Positions 1 through 8,684 of a stretch of DNA of 33,789 bases are shown piece by piece. Location of the stretch: positions 1 through 33,789 of the forward strand of contig DVMP01000087.1 of assembly GCA_018714925.1 (NCBI GenBank), read 5' to 3'. The position numbers and the translations under genes were made by a program. The stretch comes from Candidatus Allocopromorpha excrementigallinarum. GTDB taxonomy: Bacteria > Bacillota > Clostridia > Peptostreptococcales > Anaerovoracaceae. Each line of letters begins with the position of its first letter. Position 1 is the first letter of the stretch. The notes beneath the pieces are model-generated. The model was given only the letters and a program-made list of their open reading frames with translations, ran no database searches and was not told the origin of the DNA.

Positions 1-123
1 TTGATTTTCGTGGTTTTGATTTTATAAGGATAAAGCGCGGCGTATCAGCAGGCTGTTTATTGACAAAAGGCGATATATGGTGCAAACTTACCTTATAAAA
101 ACAGGTTCTCGAGGAATAGACGA

Positions 124-1083
124 ATGGATAAAAAAAAAGAAAACAAATATCTGGATATAATAGTACCCTGCTTCAACGAGGAGGACAATGTGGAGAGATT
201 TTTTTCCGAAACCGAAAAGGTGGCGGAGAAGACTGACGGGTTTATTTTCAGATATATTTTTATAGACGACGGAAGCGGCGACGACACCTTAAAGGAAATA
301 AAAAAACTGTCAGAGAAGTCCAAAAGGGTAAAATATATTTCCTTCAGCAGGAATTTTGGGAAAGAGGCGGCAATGTACGCGGGCCTGCGGGCCTCCTCGG
401 GAGAGCTGGCCGTTATAATGGACTGTGATCTTCAGCATCCTCCGCGGCTGATAGAGGAAATGATAGAAAAGATTATGTCAACGGGGTGCGACAGCTGCGC
501 GGCAAGAAGGGTGTCGAGAAAAGGAGAGCCTAAAATACGCAGCGCCATGGCGAGAGCCTTTTACAAAATAATGAACAGGTACAGCGATATTGAAATAGTC
601 GACGGAGCCGTGGATTTCAGAATGATGAGAAGAAAAATGGTCAGGGCGGTTGTCAGTATGCCGGAAACCCAGAGATTTTCCAAGGGAATATTCGCCTGGG
701 TGGGCTTTTCCACCGCATGGATAGAGTTTGAAAACGTCAGGAGAATATCGGGCGAAAGCAAATGGTCAATGTGGAGTCTTATGAAATACGCCCTTGACGG
801 CTTCATTGATTTCGCGGCTTCTCCTCTTAAATTCGCTGGAGTCTTCGGAGGAGTTACGGCTGTCGGCTCGGCTCTGTATCTCATCCTTGAAATACTTAAA
901 ACCCTTATTGTGGGAAAGGACACGCCCGGATACGCTTCCACCATATGCCTCATACTCTTTTTCGGAGGGCTTATAACAGCCATACTGAGCATTATAGGGG
1001 AGTATATAGGCAGAATGTATATGGAGACCAAGGGAAGACCTATATATATAGAAAAGGAAAGCAACATAGATGATGAGAATTAA
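124..1083 (+). CDS. Family 2 glycosyltransferase, polyprenyl-phosphate type (DPM1/GtrB/CsbB-like)
   Basis: 319 aa; N-terminal DIIVPCFNEEDNVERFF, FIDDGSGDDT, MDCDLQHPP (GT2 fold motifs) and two C-terminal TM segments; GAGGA ribosome-binding site upstream. Confidence 0.9.
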   Translation: MDKKKENKYLDIIVPCFNEEDNVERFFSETEKVAEKTDGFIFRYIFIDDGSGDDTLKEIKKLSEKSKRVKYISFSRNFGKEAAMYAGLRASSGELAVIMDCDLQHPPRLIEEMIEKIMSTGCDSCAARRVSRKGEPKIRSAMARAFYKIMNRYSDIEIVDGAVDFRMMRRKMVRAVVSMPETQRFSKGIFAWVGFSTAWIEFENVRRISGESKWSMWSLMKYALDGFIDFAASPLKFAGVFGGVTAVGSALYLILEILKTLIVGKDTPGYASTICLILFFGGLITAILSIIGEYIGRMYMETKGRPIYIEKESNIDDEN

Positions 1084-3781
1084 AGCTTTTATATACAGAA
1101 ACAGATGTATTTTCGCGGCCTTTCTGCTGCCTGTGATACTGGTTGTAACAGCCATGGCGGCTGAGGGGGTATATCCCTTCGGAGACCGGCAGCTGGCCGT
1201 TATAGACATGTACCACCAGTACCTGCCCTTTTTAAGCGAGCTTCAGTATAAGCTCCAGGAGGGAGGAAGCCTTTTTTACACCTGGGACGGAGCGGGAGGA
1301 AGCAATTTCTGGAACCTTCTGGCCTACTACGGCGGGAGCCCCCTCAATCTGCTGCTGGCTGTTTTCCCCGAAAGCCTTGTAATGGAAGGGGTCACTGTAA
1401 TACTCCTTATTAAAATAGGACTTTCGGGAAGCTTCATGGCTGTCTATCTGAGATACATCCATGGCAGAGGAGATATGGTGACGGCGGCCTTCGCCTCCAT
1501 GTACGCTCTCTGCGCCTATGTAATGGCCTACTACTGGTGCATAATGTGGCTGGATGCGGTAGCCCTTCTGCCCCTCTGCATAATGGGACTCAACAGAATA
1601 ATAGACGGCGGAAGGCCCGGGCTTTACACGGTCAGTCTCGCTCTTACGGTGTTTATAAATTACTATACGGCCATAATGGTATGTATATTCATACTTTTCT
1701 ATTATCCTGTTCTTTACTTTATAAAGGTCAGGAGGCTCAGAGCCGCGAGAGTCATTAAAACCACGGGAAAGGCTGTGGGGTTTTCCCTTCTTGCCATAGC
1801 CATGGCCGCCGTTATGCTGCTACCGACATATATAAGTATGCAGAGCACATATTACATTTCGGAGGATATGCCCGATAACTGGCTGTTTTACAACGACGCT
1901 CTGGAGGTGCTCAATCAGCTGCTTCCCAACGCGGAGCTGACCTACAGAGAAGGACTGCCTAACCTTTACTGCGGGCTTCTGACGGTTATACTGCTGGTTT
2001 TCTACGGCCTGAGCAAATCCATATCCACAAGGGAGAAGGCTCTGAATTCGGCTTTCCTCATATTCATGTTCCTGAGCCTTAATATAAACAAGCTGGATTT
2101 CATATGGCACGGATTCCATTTTCCAAACCAGCTTCCTTACAGATACACCTTTGTCATATGCTTTATTCTGGTGGCCATGGCCCACAAGGCCTTCCTGAGA
2201 ATAGACCGGGTGAGCGTAAGATCGCTGTGGATTATTCTGGCCGCGGGAACAGGGTACTATATTATCGCCCAGAGGCTGCTGGGAAGAGTTGTGGACGATG
2301 AGGACCTGTTCTTCTATATGGGAATGGCGTGGCTGACCATGTACTGTCTGGTAATGATACTCTACAGAAAGGGTATTATCCACAGGAGGGTGTTCCATTT
2401 TCTCATTGTCTTCATAATAGCGGCGGAGCTGGCGGCGGGAGCGGCAACCTCCTTTGACAAGGTGGGAACCACGTCAAGAGATTCGTATTTCGCCAACAGC
2501 GAGGATGTGCGGGCCCTGGCACAGGAGACGAGAGAGGAATTCGTCAGAACGGAAATGGATGATAATTATCTTCTCAACAATCCGGCCTTCTATCATTACA
2601 GAGGAATATCACAGTTTTCCTCGTCTCTTAACGCGGAAGCCACGGCGCTCATGGAGAAAATAGGAGTTGAAGGAGAGCCGGGAAAAAACAGATACAACTA
2701 TAATCTGACAAACCCCGTTACCAATGCCATCCTTAACGTTAAATATATAATATGCAGAAATCTGCCCCTTGAGGACGACAGCTTTGTGTTAAAGGACACC
2801 TCGGGCCATTCATATCTTTATGAAAACATATATCCTCTTTCCATAGGATACATGACAGGTGATGAAATAAGAACATGGGACACGGAAAACGACAACCCCT
2901 TTACTGTTCTTGAGGATTATGTGAGAGCGGCCACGGGAAACAGATACAGAGATGTTTTCAGAGAGGTTGAAATGAATGAGCCGGCCTCCTCCAATGCGGG
3001 GCTTTCTCTCGAGGGAGAGGGAATTATATCGCCGGCCGTACAGGATGAGGACTCCGAAAGCGTTGTGGAGCTCAGATATACAGCCGTGGAGGCAGGGCAG
3101 CACTATGTCTTCATAGAGGCGGACAACGCTGCATCCATAGCTGTGAAAAGGGAGGACAATACAAAGGATACGGAGATCAGAAACGACTGCGGCTCCATAG
3201 TTAACATCGGCTCTCTGGAGGAAGGAGAGCCCTTCAGAATAGAGGTGAAATACGATGAGGGGATGATGGGAAGCATAAGGTGCCACGTATGTACTTTAGA
3301 TGATGAAGCCTGGAGCGAAGCCTATGAGATTATTTCCTCAAGCATGATGACGGTGGATGACTGGGGAGATACCTATATAGAAGGCACCGTAGAGGCAAAG
3401 GAAGCAGGGGTTCTGGTAACCTCCATACCTTATGAGGAGGGCTGGAGCCTTACAGTTGACGGAGAGGAAAGGGAGATAGATCAGCTTGTGGGAGGAGCCT
3501 TTATATCCGTGAACCTGAGTGAGGGAACCCATGAAATAAGCCTTTCCTTCAGACCTCCCGGAATAATTCCGGGAGCCCTTATAAGTCTTTTGTCAACAGC
3601 CCTGCTGGCGGCTGTATGTATTATGTGGGGAAGAAAAGAGAGAAAGCGGCAGGGACTGCTCAGCGGGACCTCCAAAGAGCAACAAGCTCCTTCAGAACAG
3701 GGGCCATCCTCTCAAGAGGAATCTGATTGTAATAAAGTATCAGCAGATCCGAATCCTCAAGAGGAACAGCGGGCACCATGA
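1070..3781 (+). CDS. YfhO family multi-TM membrane protein (GT-C-like)
   Basis: 903 aa; N-terminal YPFGDRQLAVIDMYHQYLPF, many TM helices, YEEGWSLTVDGE and final TM; overlaps the end of the GT2 gene by 14 nt. Confidence 0.88.
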   Translation: MMRIKAFIYRNRCIFAAFLLPVILVVTAMAAEGVYPFGDRQLAVIDMYHQYLPFLSELQYKLQEGGSLFYTWDGAGGSNFWNLLAYYGGSPLNLLLAVFPESLVMEGVTVILLIKIGLSGSFMAVYLRYIHGRGDMVTAAFASMYALCAYVMAYYWCIMWLDAVALLPLCIMGLNRIIDGGRPGLYTVSLALTVFINYYTAIMVCIFILFYYPVLYFIKVRRLRAARVIKTTGKAVGFSLLAIAMAAVMLLPTYISMQSTYYISEDMPDNWLFYNDALEVLNQLLPNAELTYREGLPNLYCGLLTVILLVFYGLSKSISTREKALNSAFLIFMFLSLNINKLDFIWHGFHFPNQLPYRYTFVICFILVAMAHKAFLRIDRVSVRSLWIILAAGTGYYIIAQRLLGRVVDDEDLFFYMGMAWLTMYCLVMILYRKGIIHRRVFHFLIVFIIAAELAAGAATSFDKVGTTSRDSYFANSEDVRALAQETREEFVRTEMDDNYLLNNPAFYHYRGISQFSSSLNAEATALMEKIGVEGEPGKNRYNYNLTNPVTNAILNVKYIICRNLPLEDDSFVLKDTSGHSYLYENIYPLSIGYMTGDEIRTWDTENDNPFTVLEDYVRAATGNRYRDVFREVEMNEPASSNAGLSLEGEGIISPAVQDEDSESVVELRYTAVEAGQHYVFIEADNAASIAVKREDNTKDTEIRNDCGSIVNIGSLEEGEPFRIEVKYDEGMMGSIRCHVCTLDDEAWSEAYEIISSSMMTVDDWGDTYIEGTVEAKEAGVLVTSIPYEEGWSLTVDGEEREIDQLVGGAFISVNLSEGTHEISLSFRPPGIIPGALISLLSTALLAAVCIMWGRKERKRQGLLSGTSKEQQAPSEQGPSSQEESDCNKVSADPNPQEEQRAP

Positions 3782-5048
3782 GAGACTGCGCCTCACGGCG
3801 AAGGCGCTCGCCCGTTTTTTTCGTCGACACCTTTAAAAGTATATTTATGCCGGAGGTTTTGTTGCGCATGTCTATAAAACCGCGTCCCTCCCCGGCCAGA
3901 ATGTCCGAAGCTGCGGCAAGCTTCTGAGAGTAAAGCTTGCGCAGCTTTTTTATGTGGGTCTGATAGTTTCCCGTTTCCATAAACATGGCCAGGGTAAGCT
4001 GCTCCATCTTTGAGCATGTCTGGGAATAGTCTCCTGCCGTGGACAGAAAGAGGCGGGACATTTTTTCCGGCAGAACCATATAGCTTATTTTTACGGCGGC
4101 GAACAGGGTGGTTGAAAAGGACCCCAGATAAATGACGCGGTCGTTTCCCTTGAGGCTTTTCAGAGCGGGTATGGGCCTTCCGAAATATCTCAGCTCGCTG
4201 TCATAATCGTCTTCTATTATGTAGCTGTCATTTGCGGCGGCCCAGTTTATAAGCTCATATCTTCTTCCCACAGGCATAACGGATCCTGTGAATACATGGT
4301 TTGAGGGACTTACGTAGGCGGCCGTCCTTATATTGGTGGGAAGCTTTTCTATAATGAGCCCGTCCTCGGCAACCTTTACGGGAGTTATGGCAAAGCCTCT
4401 GTCGCGGAATATGCTCCGCACGGGAGTGTAGCCGGGATCCTCCAGCGCCACGTTTTCTATGGAGAGCTTTCTCAGTATGGTGGCCAGCTGATTGGTAATC
4501 TGCTGGGTTCCCGCGCCTATTACTATCTGACGGGGCGTGCATTCCACTCCGCGGGACATATAGAGATAGCGGCAGATCTCTATTCTGAGAGCCTCTTCTC
4601 CCTGAGGATCGCTCTCAAAGAAAAATGAGGAGGAGTATTCGTTTATTACCTTGTTCATACATTTTTTCCATTTGTTAAAGTCAAAGCAGTCGGGATCATA
4701 GTAATAAGCCGGAGGAGAAGCCTTCATTACCTCCTCAAGAGAAGACACTTTCGGAGAAAAAATCTCCTTTTGGGAGGATACACTTTGCTTTGAATGAGAG
4801 AAGACTCTGCTCACATAGTAGCCGGATTGAGCCTTGCTGCGTATGTAGCCCTCCACCAGCAGCTGATTGTAGGCCTGCTCTATGGTGGTGATGCTCAGCT
4901 CCGTTGATTTTGAAAGGCTGCGAAGGGACGGCAGCTTTTCGCCCTCCTGAATTTCGCCGGAAAGTATGCCCTCCTTTATATATTCATAAAGCTGAAGATA
5001 GTAGGGCTTTTTTCTGTTTTCATCGAAGACAGGCATTATGGCTTTCAT
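3660..5048 (-). CDS. MocR-family (GntR HTH + fold-type I aminotransferase domain) transcriptional regulator, PdxR-like; Schiff-base Lys apparently replaced by Thr
   Basis: 462 aa; N-terminal wHTH (YLQLYEYIKEGILSGEIQEGEKLPSLRSLSKSTELSITTIEQAYNQLLVEGYI), aminotransferase domain with IIEDDYDSELRY; divergent from an ECF S-component gene. Confidence 0.9.
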   Translation of the reverse strand: MKAIMPVFDENRKKPYYLQLYEYIKEGILSGEIQEGEKLPSLRSLSKSTELSITTIEQAYNQLLVEGYIRSKAQSGYYVSRVFSHSKQSVSSQKEIFSPKVSSLEEVMKASPPAYYYDPDCFDFNKWKKCMNKVINEYSSSFFFESDPQGEEALRIEICRYLYMSRGVECTPRQIVIGAGTQQITNQLATILRKLSIENVALEDPGYTPVRSIFRDRGFAITPVKVAEDGLIIEKLPTNIRTAAYVSPSNHVFTGSVMPVGRRYELINWAAANDSYIIEDDYDSELRYFGRPIPALKSLKGNDRVIYLGSFSTTLFAAVKISYMVLPEKMSRLFLSTAGDYSQTCSKMEQLTLAMFMETGNYQTHIKKLRKLYSQKLAAASDILAGEGRGFIDMRNKTSGINILLKVSTKKTGERLRREAQSLMVPAVPLEDSDLLILYYNQIPLERMAPVLKELVALWRSR

Positions 5049-5163
5049 GACAATCCTCCAAACTGTATATATAAAAATAATTATTATTGTCTATTTATTT
5101 ACATACACTTTTCCCTTAATATAGTATATTATAAACACAGAGATTTGAAAAGAGGGATTTAAA

Positions 5164-5724
5164 ATGAAGACAACGACCAATACATTCAAAATAGTTCTCA
5201 CGGCGCTGATGATGTGCCTCATAATGGTATCCATTTTGTTTATAAGAATACCTATTCCATTTACTCAGGGATATGTTCATCTGGGAGACGCCATGGTATT
5301 TCTTTCTGTTCTGATACTTGGCTGGAAATACGGAGCCGTTGCCGCGGCTCTCGGCGGGATGCTGGGAGACCTTGTGGGCGGATTCGCCATGTGGGCTCCC
5401 TGGTCCTTCGGCATAAAGGGAATAATGGCTGTAATCCTGGGCCTTGTAATAATGCTTTTCTCAAAAAACGAGAACATTTCAAAAGGAAAATTTCTCGTGG
5501 GAGAGATTATCGGAATGATTATCGCCGGAAGCTTCATGGTGGCCGCCTATTATTTCGCTGAAGGAATAATGTACGGAAACTGGGTTACTCCGCTTCTGGG
5601 AGTGCCGTGGAACATAGGACAGTTCGCGGCCGGAATGGTTATCGCCGTGGCAATTGCCGCGGCTCTCTGCAAAACTCCGGCCCGCAGCTACTTTACCTAC
5701 AGGCTGAGAGGCCAGGAGCAGTAG
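5164..5724 (+). CDS. ECF transporter S component (substrate-binding membrane subunit); B6-vitamer specificity possible but unproven
   Basis: 186 aa, six hydrophobic segments, GYVHLGDAMVFLSVLILGWKYGAVAAALGGMLGDL signature typical of ECF S components; divergent from the MocR regulator. Confidence 0.85.
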   Translation: MKTTTNTFKIVLTALMMCLIMVSILFIRIPIPFTQGYVHLGDAMVFLSVLILGWKYGAVAAALGGMLGDLVGGFAMWAPWSFGIKGIMAVILGLVIMLFSKNENISKGKFLVGEIIGMIIAGSFMVAAYYFAEGIMYGNWVTPLLGVPWNIGQFAAGMVIAVAIAAALCKTPARSYFTYRLRGQEQ

Positions 5725-5785
5725 ACCATAAGTTTACAAAGATTTAACCGTAACGGATAAGGACATGAAGGAAACGGGAATTTTT

Positions 5786-5826
5786 AAGCGGTAGAGGAGA
5801 CGCGCCCTTTGCCGCTTATTTTTTAT
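5786..5826 (+). terminator. Rho-independent terminator after the ECF S component
   Basis: AAGCGGTAGAGG-agacgcgc-CCTTTGCCGCTT (12-bp stem with G.U pairs) followed by ATTTTTTAT. Confidence 0.8.
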
Positions 5827-5940
5827 AATGTAAATTTTGTGTAAAATAGAGTAAAAAAAACGTGACGGAAACAGGCCTTTTATTTACAATTGTCGAAGAG
5901 CATATATCAAGGTTTATAATTTGAAAAATGAGGACAAAAT

Positions 5941-6993
5941 ATGACGATTTCGTTTTCTGTCTTTTTTGAGCAGGTAATATCCAATCCTGTTCTGGCCGTA
6001 ACCGTTCTGCTGACCCTGGCGGTGATTCTGGTAAACGGCTGGACGGATGCTCCCAATGCCATTGCCACATGTGTGTCTACCAGGGCCATAGGCGTTCGTA
6101 AGGCCATTGTTATGGCCGCCGCCTTCAACTTTATAGGTGTGTTTTTCATGACCATGATAAACGCCAGCGTTGCCGCTACCATATACAATATGGTTGACTT
6201 CGGGGGGAACGCGGAGGATGCGCTTATCGCCCTGTGCGCCGCTTTGGTGGCCATTGTCGTCTGGGCCACCGCCGCATGGTGGTTCGGTATTCCCACAAGT
6301 GAAAGCCATGCTCTCATAGCCGGCATATCAGGAGCGGCAATCGCCCTCCACAGCGGTCTTGAAGGAATTAACGGATCGGAATGGATAAAGGTTGTTTACG
6401 GCCTGGTGCTGTCAACTGTTTTAGGCTTTGGCTTCGGCTGGCTCTGCTCCAAGGTGATTACCCTCATATGCAGAGGGATGGACCGCCGCAGAACCACCGG
6501 CTTCTTCGGAGGCGCGCAGATAGCCGGAGGAGCCACTATGGCCTTTATGCACGGAGCTCAGGACGGGCAGAAATTTATGGGTGTTTTCATGCTGGGAGTT
6601 TTCCTGGTTAACGGACAGGGGGAAACTACCACGTTTCAGATCCCCATCTGGCTCATGCTCTTATGCAGCCTTGTTATGGGGCTGGGCACCTCGATAGGCG
6701 GATACCGCATTATCAAATCGGTGGGAATGGACATGGTGAAGCTGGAAAAATATCAGGGCTTTTCGGCGGATATCGCCGCGACCGGATGTCTGCTCCTGTC
6801 TTCGCTTACAGGGCTTCCGGTTTCCACAACTCACACAAAGACAACGGCGATTATGGGAGTGGGCGCCGCGCGCAGGCTCTCCAGCGTCAACTGGGGAATT
6901 GTAAAGGATATGGGTCTGACCTGGCTGCTTACCTTCCCGGGATGCGGACTTATAGGCTTTCTGATGGCGAAATTATTCATGTGGATATTCTAA
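5941..6993 (+). CDS. Inorganic phosphate transporter, PiT family
   Basis: 350 aa; NGWTDAPNAIATCVSTRA and GLPVSTTHTKTTAIMGVG, the duplicated PiT signatures. Confidence 0.95.
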   Translation: MTISFSVFFEQVISNPVLAVTVLLTLAVILVNGWTDAPNAIATCVSTRAIGVRKAIVMAAAFNFIGVFFMTMINASVAATIYNMVDFGGNAEDALIALCAALVAIVVWATAAWWFGIPTSESHALIAGISGAAIALHSGLEGINGSEWIKVVYGLVLSTVLGFGFGWLCSKVITLICRGMDRRRTTGFFGGAQIAGGATMAFMHGAQDGQKFMGVFMLGVFLVNGQGETTTFQIPIWLMLLCSLVMGLGTSIGGYRIIKSVGMDMVKLEKYQGFSADIAATGCLLLSSLTGLPVSTTHTKTTAIMGVGAARRLSSVNWGIVKDMGLTWLLTFPGCGLIGFLMAKLFMWIF

Positions 6994-7008
6994 CGGAGGA
7001 AAAGGAAT

Positions 7009-7632
7009 ATGGGAAGAAAAAAGGATCATGACTATTTCGGTATGCTGGCGGAGGGTACGGCCTACGCCTGTAAAGCGGCGGAGCTGCTGCACGATAATCT
7101 TAAGGAATTTGACCCGGAAAAGCTGCCGAAGCACATTGAGGAGATGCACAAGGTGGAGCACGCGGCGGATATCGCCAAGCATGATATGCTGGGAAAGCTT
7201 CTTAAAGAGTTTATAACCGTTATTGACAGAGAGGACATCCTGAAGCTGGCCGACGCCATAGACGATGTGACAGACGGGCTGGAGGACGTTCTGCTGAGAA
7301 TGTATATGTACAACATCAAAACCCTCAGAAAGGATGCTCTGGAGTTTTCCGCCATAATAATACAATGCTGCAGGGAGATGAAGGCGATGATGGAGGGATT
7401 TTCCAATTTCAGAAAATCAAAGACCATAAGAGATTCCATTATTGAAATCAACCGCCTTGAAGAGGACGGTGACAAGCTGTTTTCACAGGCGATGCATTCT
7501 CTTTACAAGGAGGCGGGAGATCCGGTGGAGATTATGGCCTGGACACTGCTGTACGATCAGCTGGAGCATTGCTGCGATCTGTGTGAGGACGTGGCCGAGG
7601 CTGTTGATCAGGTTATACTTACCAACAGCTGA
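7009..7632 (+). CDS. DUF47 family protein (PhoU-like PiT accessory protein)
   Basis: 207 aa all-helical protein directly downstream of the PiT transporter; DYFGMLAEGTAYACKAAELL, ITVIDREDILKLADAIDDVTDGLEDV. Confidence 0.9.
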   Translation: MGRKKDHDYFGMLAEGTAYACKAAELLHDNLKEFDPEKLPKHIEEMHKVEHAADIAKHDMLGKLLKEFITVIDREDILKLADAIDDVTDGLEDVLLRMYMYNIKTLRKDALEFSAIIIQCCREMKAMMEGFSNFRKSKTIRDSIIEINRLEEDGDKLFSQAMHSLYKEAGDPVEIMAWTLLYDQLEHCCDLCEDVAEAVDQVILTNS

Positions 7633-7728
7633 TAAGGGTTATACAGGCCGCGCAGGCTCTTTTGGGGAAGAGGGATTTTAAGATAACAAAAAGTCTTCAC
7701 ATTAAAAGTATATAATTGTAAAAAGCGT

Positions 7729-7764
7729 AATACGAGGGCAGAAGAGGGGTCCTCGTATTTTCAG
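7729..7764 (+). terminator. Rho-independent terminator-like hairpin after pit-DUF47
   Basis: AATACGAGG (7729-7737) / CCTCGTATT (7751-7759), perfect 9 bp, followed by TTcagTTT. Confidence 0.6.
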
Positions 7765-7852
7765 TTTCACATGCGCAGCTTATATTGGACTTTTCAAAGA
7801 GGGAAAAAAATGATAGAATTAATCCGCGTTTAGGATTGGAAAGGAGACTGCT

Positions 7853-8668
7853 ATGAATACATTGAAGGTTAAAGATATGGTTTTGCAGCCCGGAAGGCCT
7901 AAAGTCGTAGTACCGATAATAGGAACAGATCCTGAAGGAATAGTAAAGGAATGTGAAGAGGCGAAAAAACTGCCCTGCGACATAATCGAATGGAGAGCGG
8001 ACTATTATCTGGCGGCAATGGATAATATCGACGAGAAGCTTAAGAGCAAGGATACCTATCTGGAGCTGGTAAAGATTCTCGATGATATAAATTACATAGC
8101 CGAATCCATGCCGGTAATATTTACGGTGAGAAGAAAGGCTCAGGGCGGTCAGGTGGAGACCACCAAGGAGCAGAATGAGAGCATATTCAGTCTTGTGGCC
8201 GAATCGGGGCTGGCCGATTTTATAGACATTGAGTTTTTTGATGAAAACGATACTGTAGACGAGCCCCGACTCAGGGAGAAAATAGATGAAATACACTCCT
8301 GCGGCGCCAGGGTGATACTTTCATATCATGATTTCAAGGGGATGCCAAAGCCTGAGGAGCTTATAAATCTGGTAAAATACATGTACAGCCTCAACGCCGA
8401 CATTTGCAAGGTGGCGGCCATGGCCTACAGCAAGGAGGACGCGGAGAATCTTCTCAAGGCCTCGGCCTTTCTCAGTAAAAACAACATAGGTCCCATAGCA
8501 ATGATGGCCATGGGAGAGCTGGGCAAGCCTACACGCGTGGCGGCGGGACGGTACGGGTCGTGTATAACCTTTGCCGCAGGCAGCGGACAGTCGGCTCCGG
8601 GCCAGCCTGACGTCTATACAATGAAGGAATGGCTGGATTCCTATTACGGAAAAGAAGAGGAGCGGTGA
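7853..8668 (+). CDS. aroD: Type I 3-dehydroquinate dehydratase
   Basis: 271 aa; VVPIIGTDPEGI, IIEWRADYY, PVIFTVRRKAQGG, VILSYHDFKGMP, AAGSGQSAPGQ. Confidence 0.95.
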   Translation: MNTLKVKDMVLQPGRPKVVVPIIGTDPEGIVKECEEAKKLPCDIIEWRADYYLAAMDNIDEKLKSKDTYLELVKILDDINYIAESMPVIFTVRRKAQGGQVETTKEQNESIFSLVAESGLADFIDIEFFDENDTVDEPRLREKIDEIHSCGARVILSYHDFKGMPKPEELINLVKYMYSLNADICKVAAMAYSKEDAENLLKASAFLSKNNIGPIAMMAMGELGKPTRVAAGRYGSCITFAAGSGQSAPGQPDVYTMKEWLDSYYGKEEER

Positions 8669-8684
8669 AAGGACAGAATATCTG

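Noticed and set aside
1-123. TTGACA at about 58-63 as a promoter of the GT2 gene
   Set aside because: No convincing -10 at 16-18 bp; the window starts too close to judge.
7696-7716. Possible promoter TTCACA...TATAAT before the 7729-7759 hairpin, suggesting a small RNA
   Set aside because: Spacing is only 9 bp and no acceptable -35 is present 17 bp upstream of TATAAT; the hairpin is more simply a terminator.
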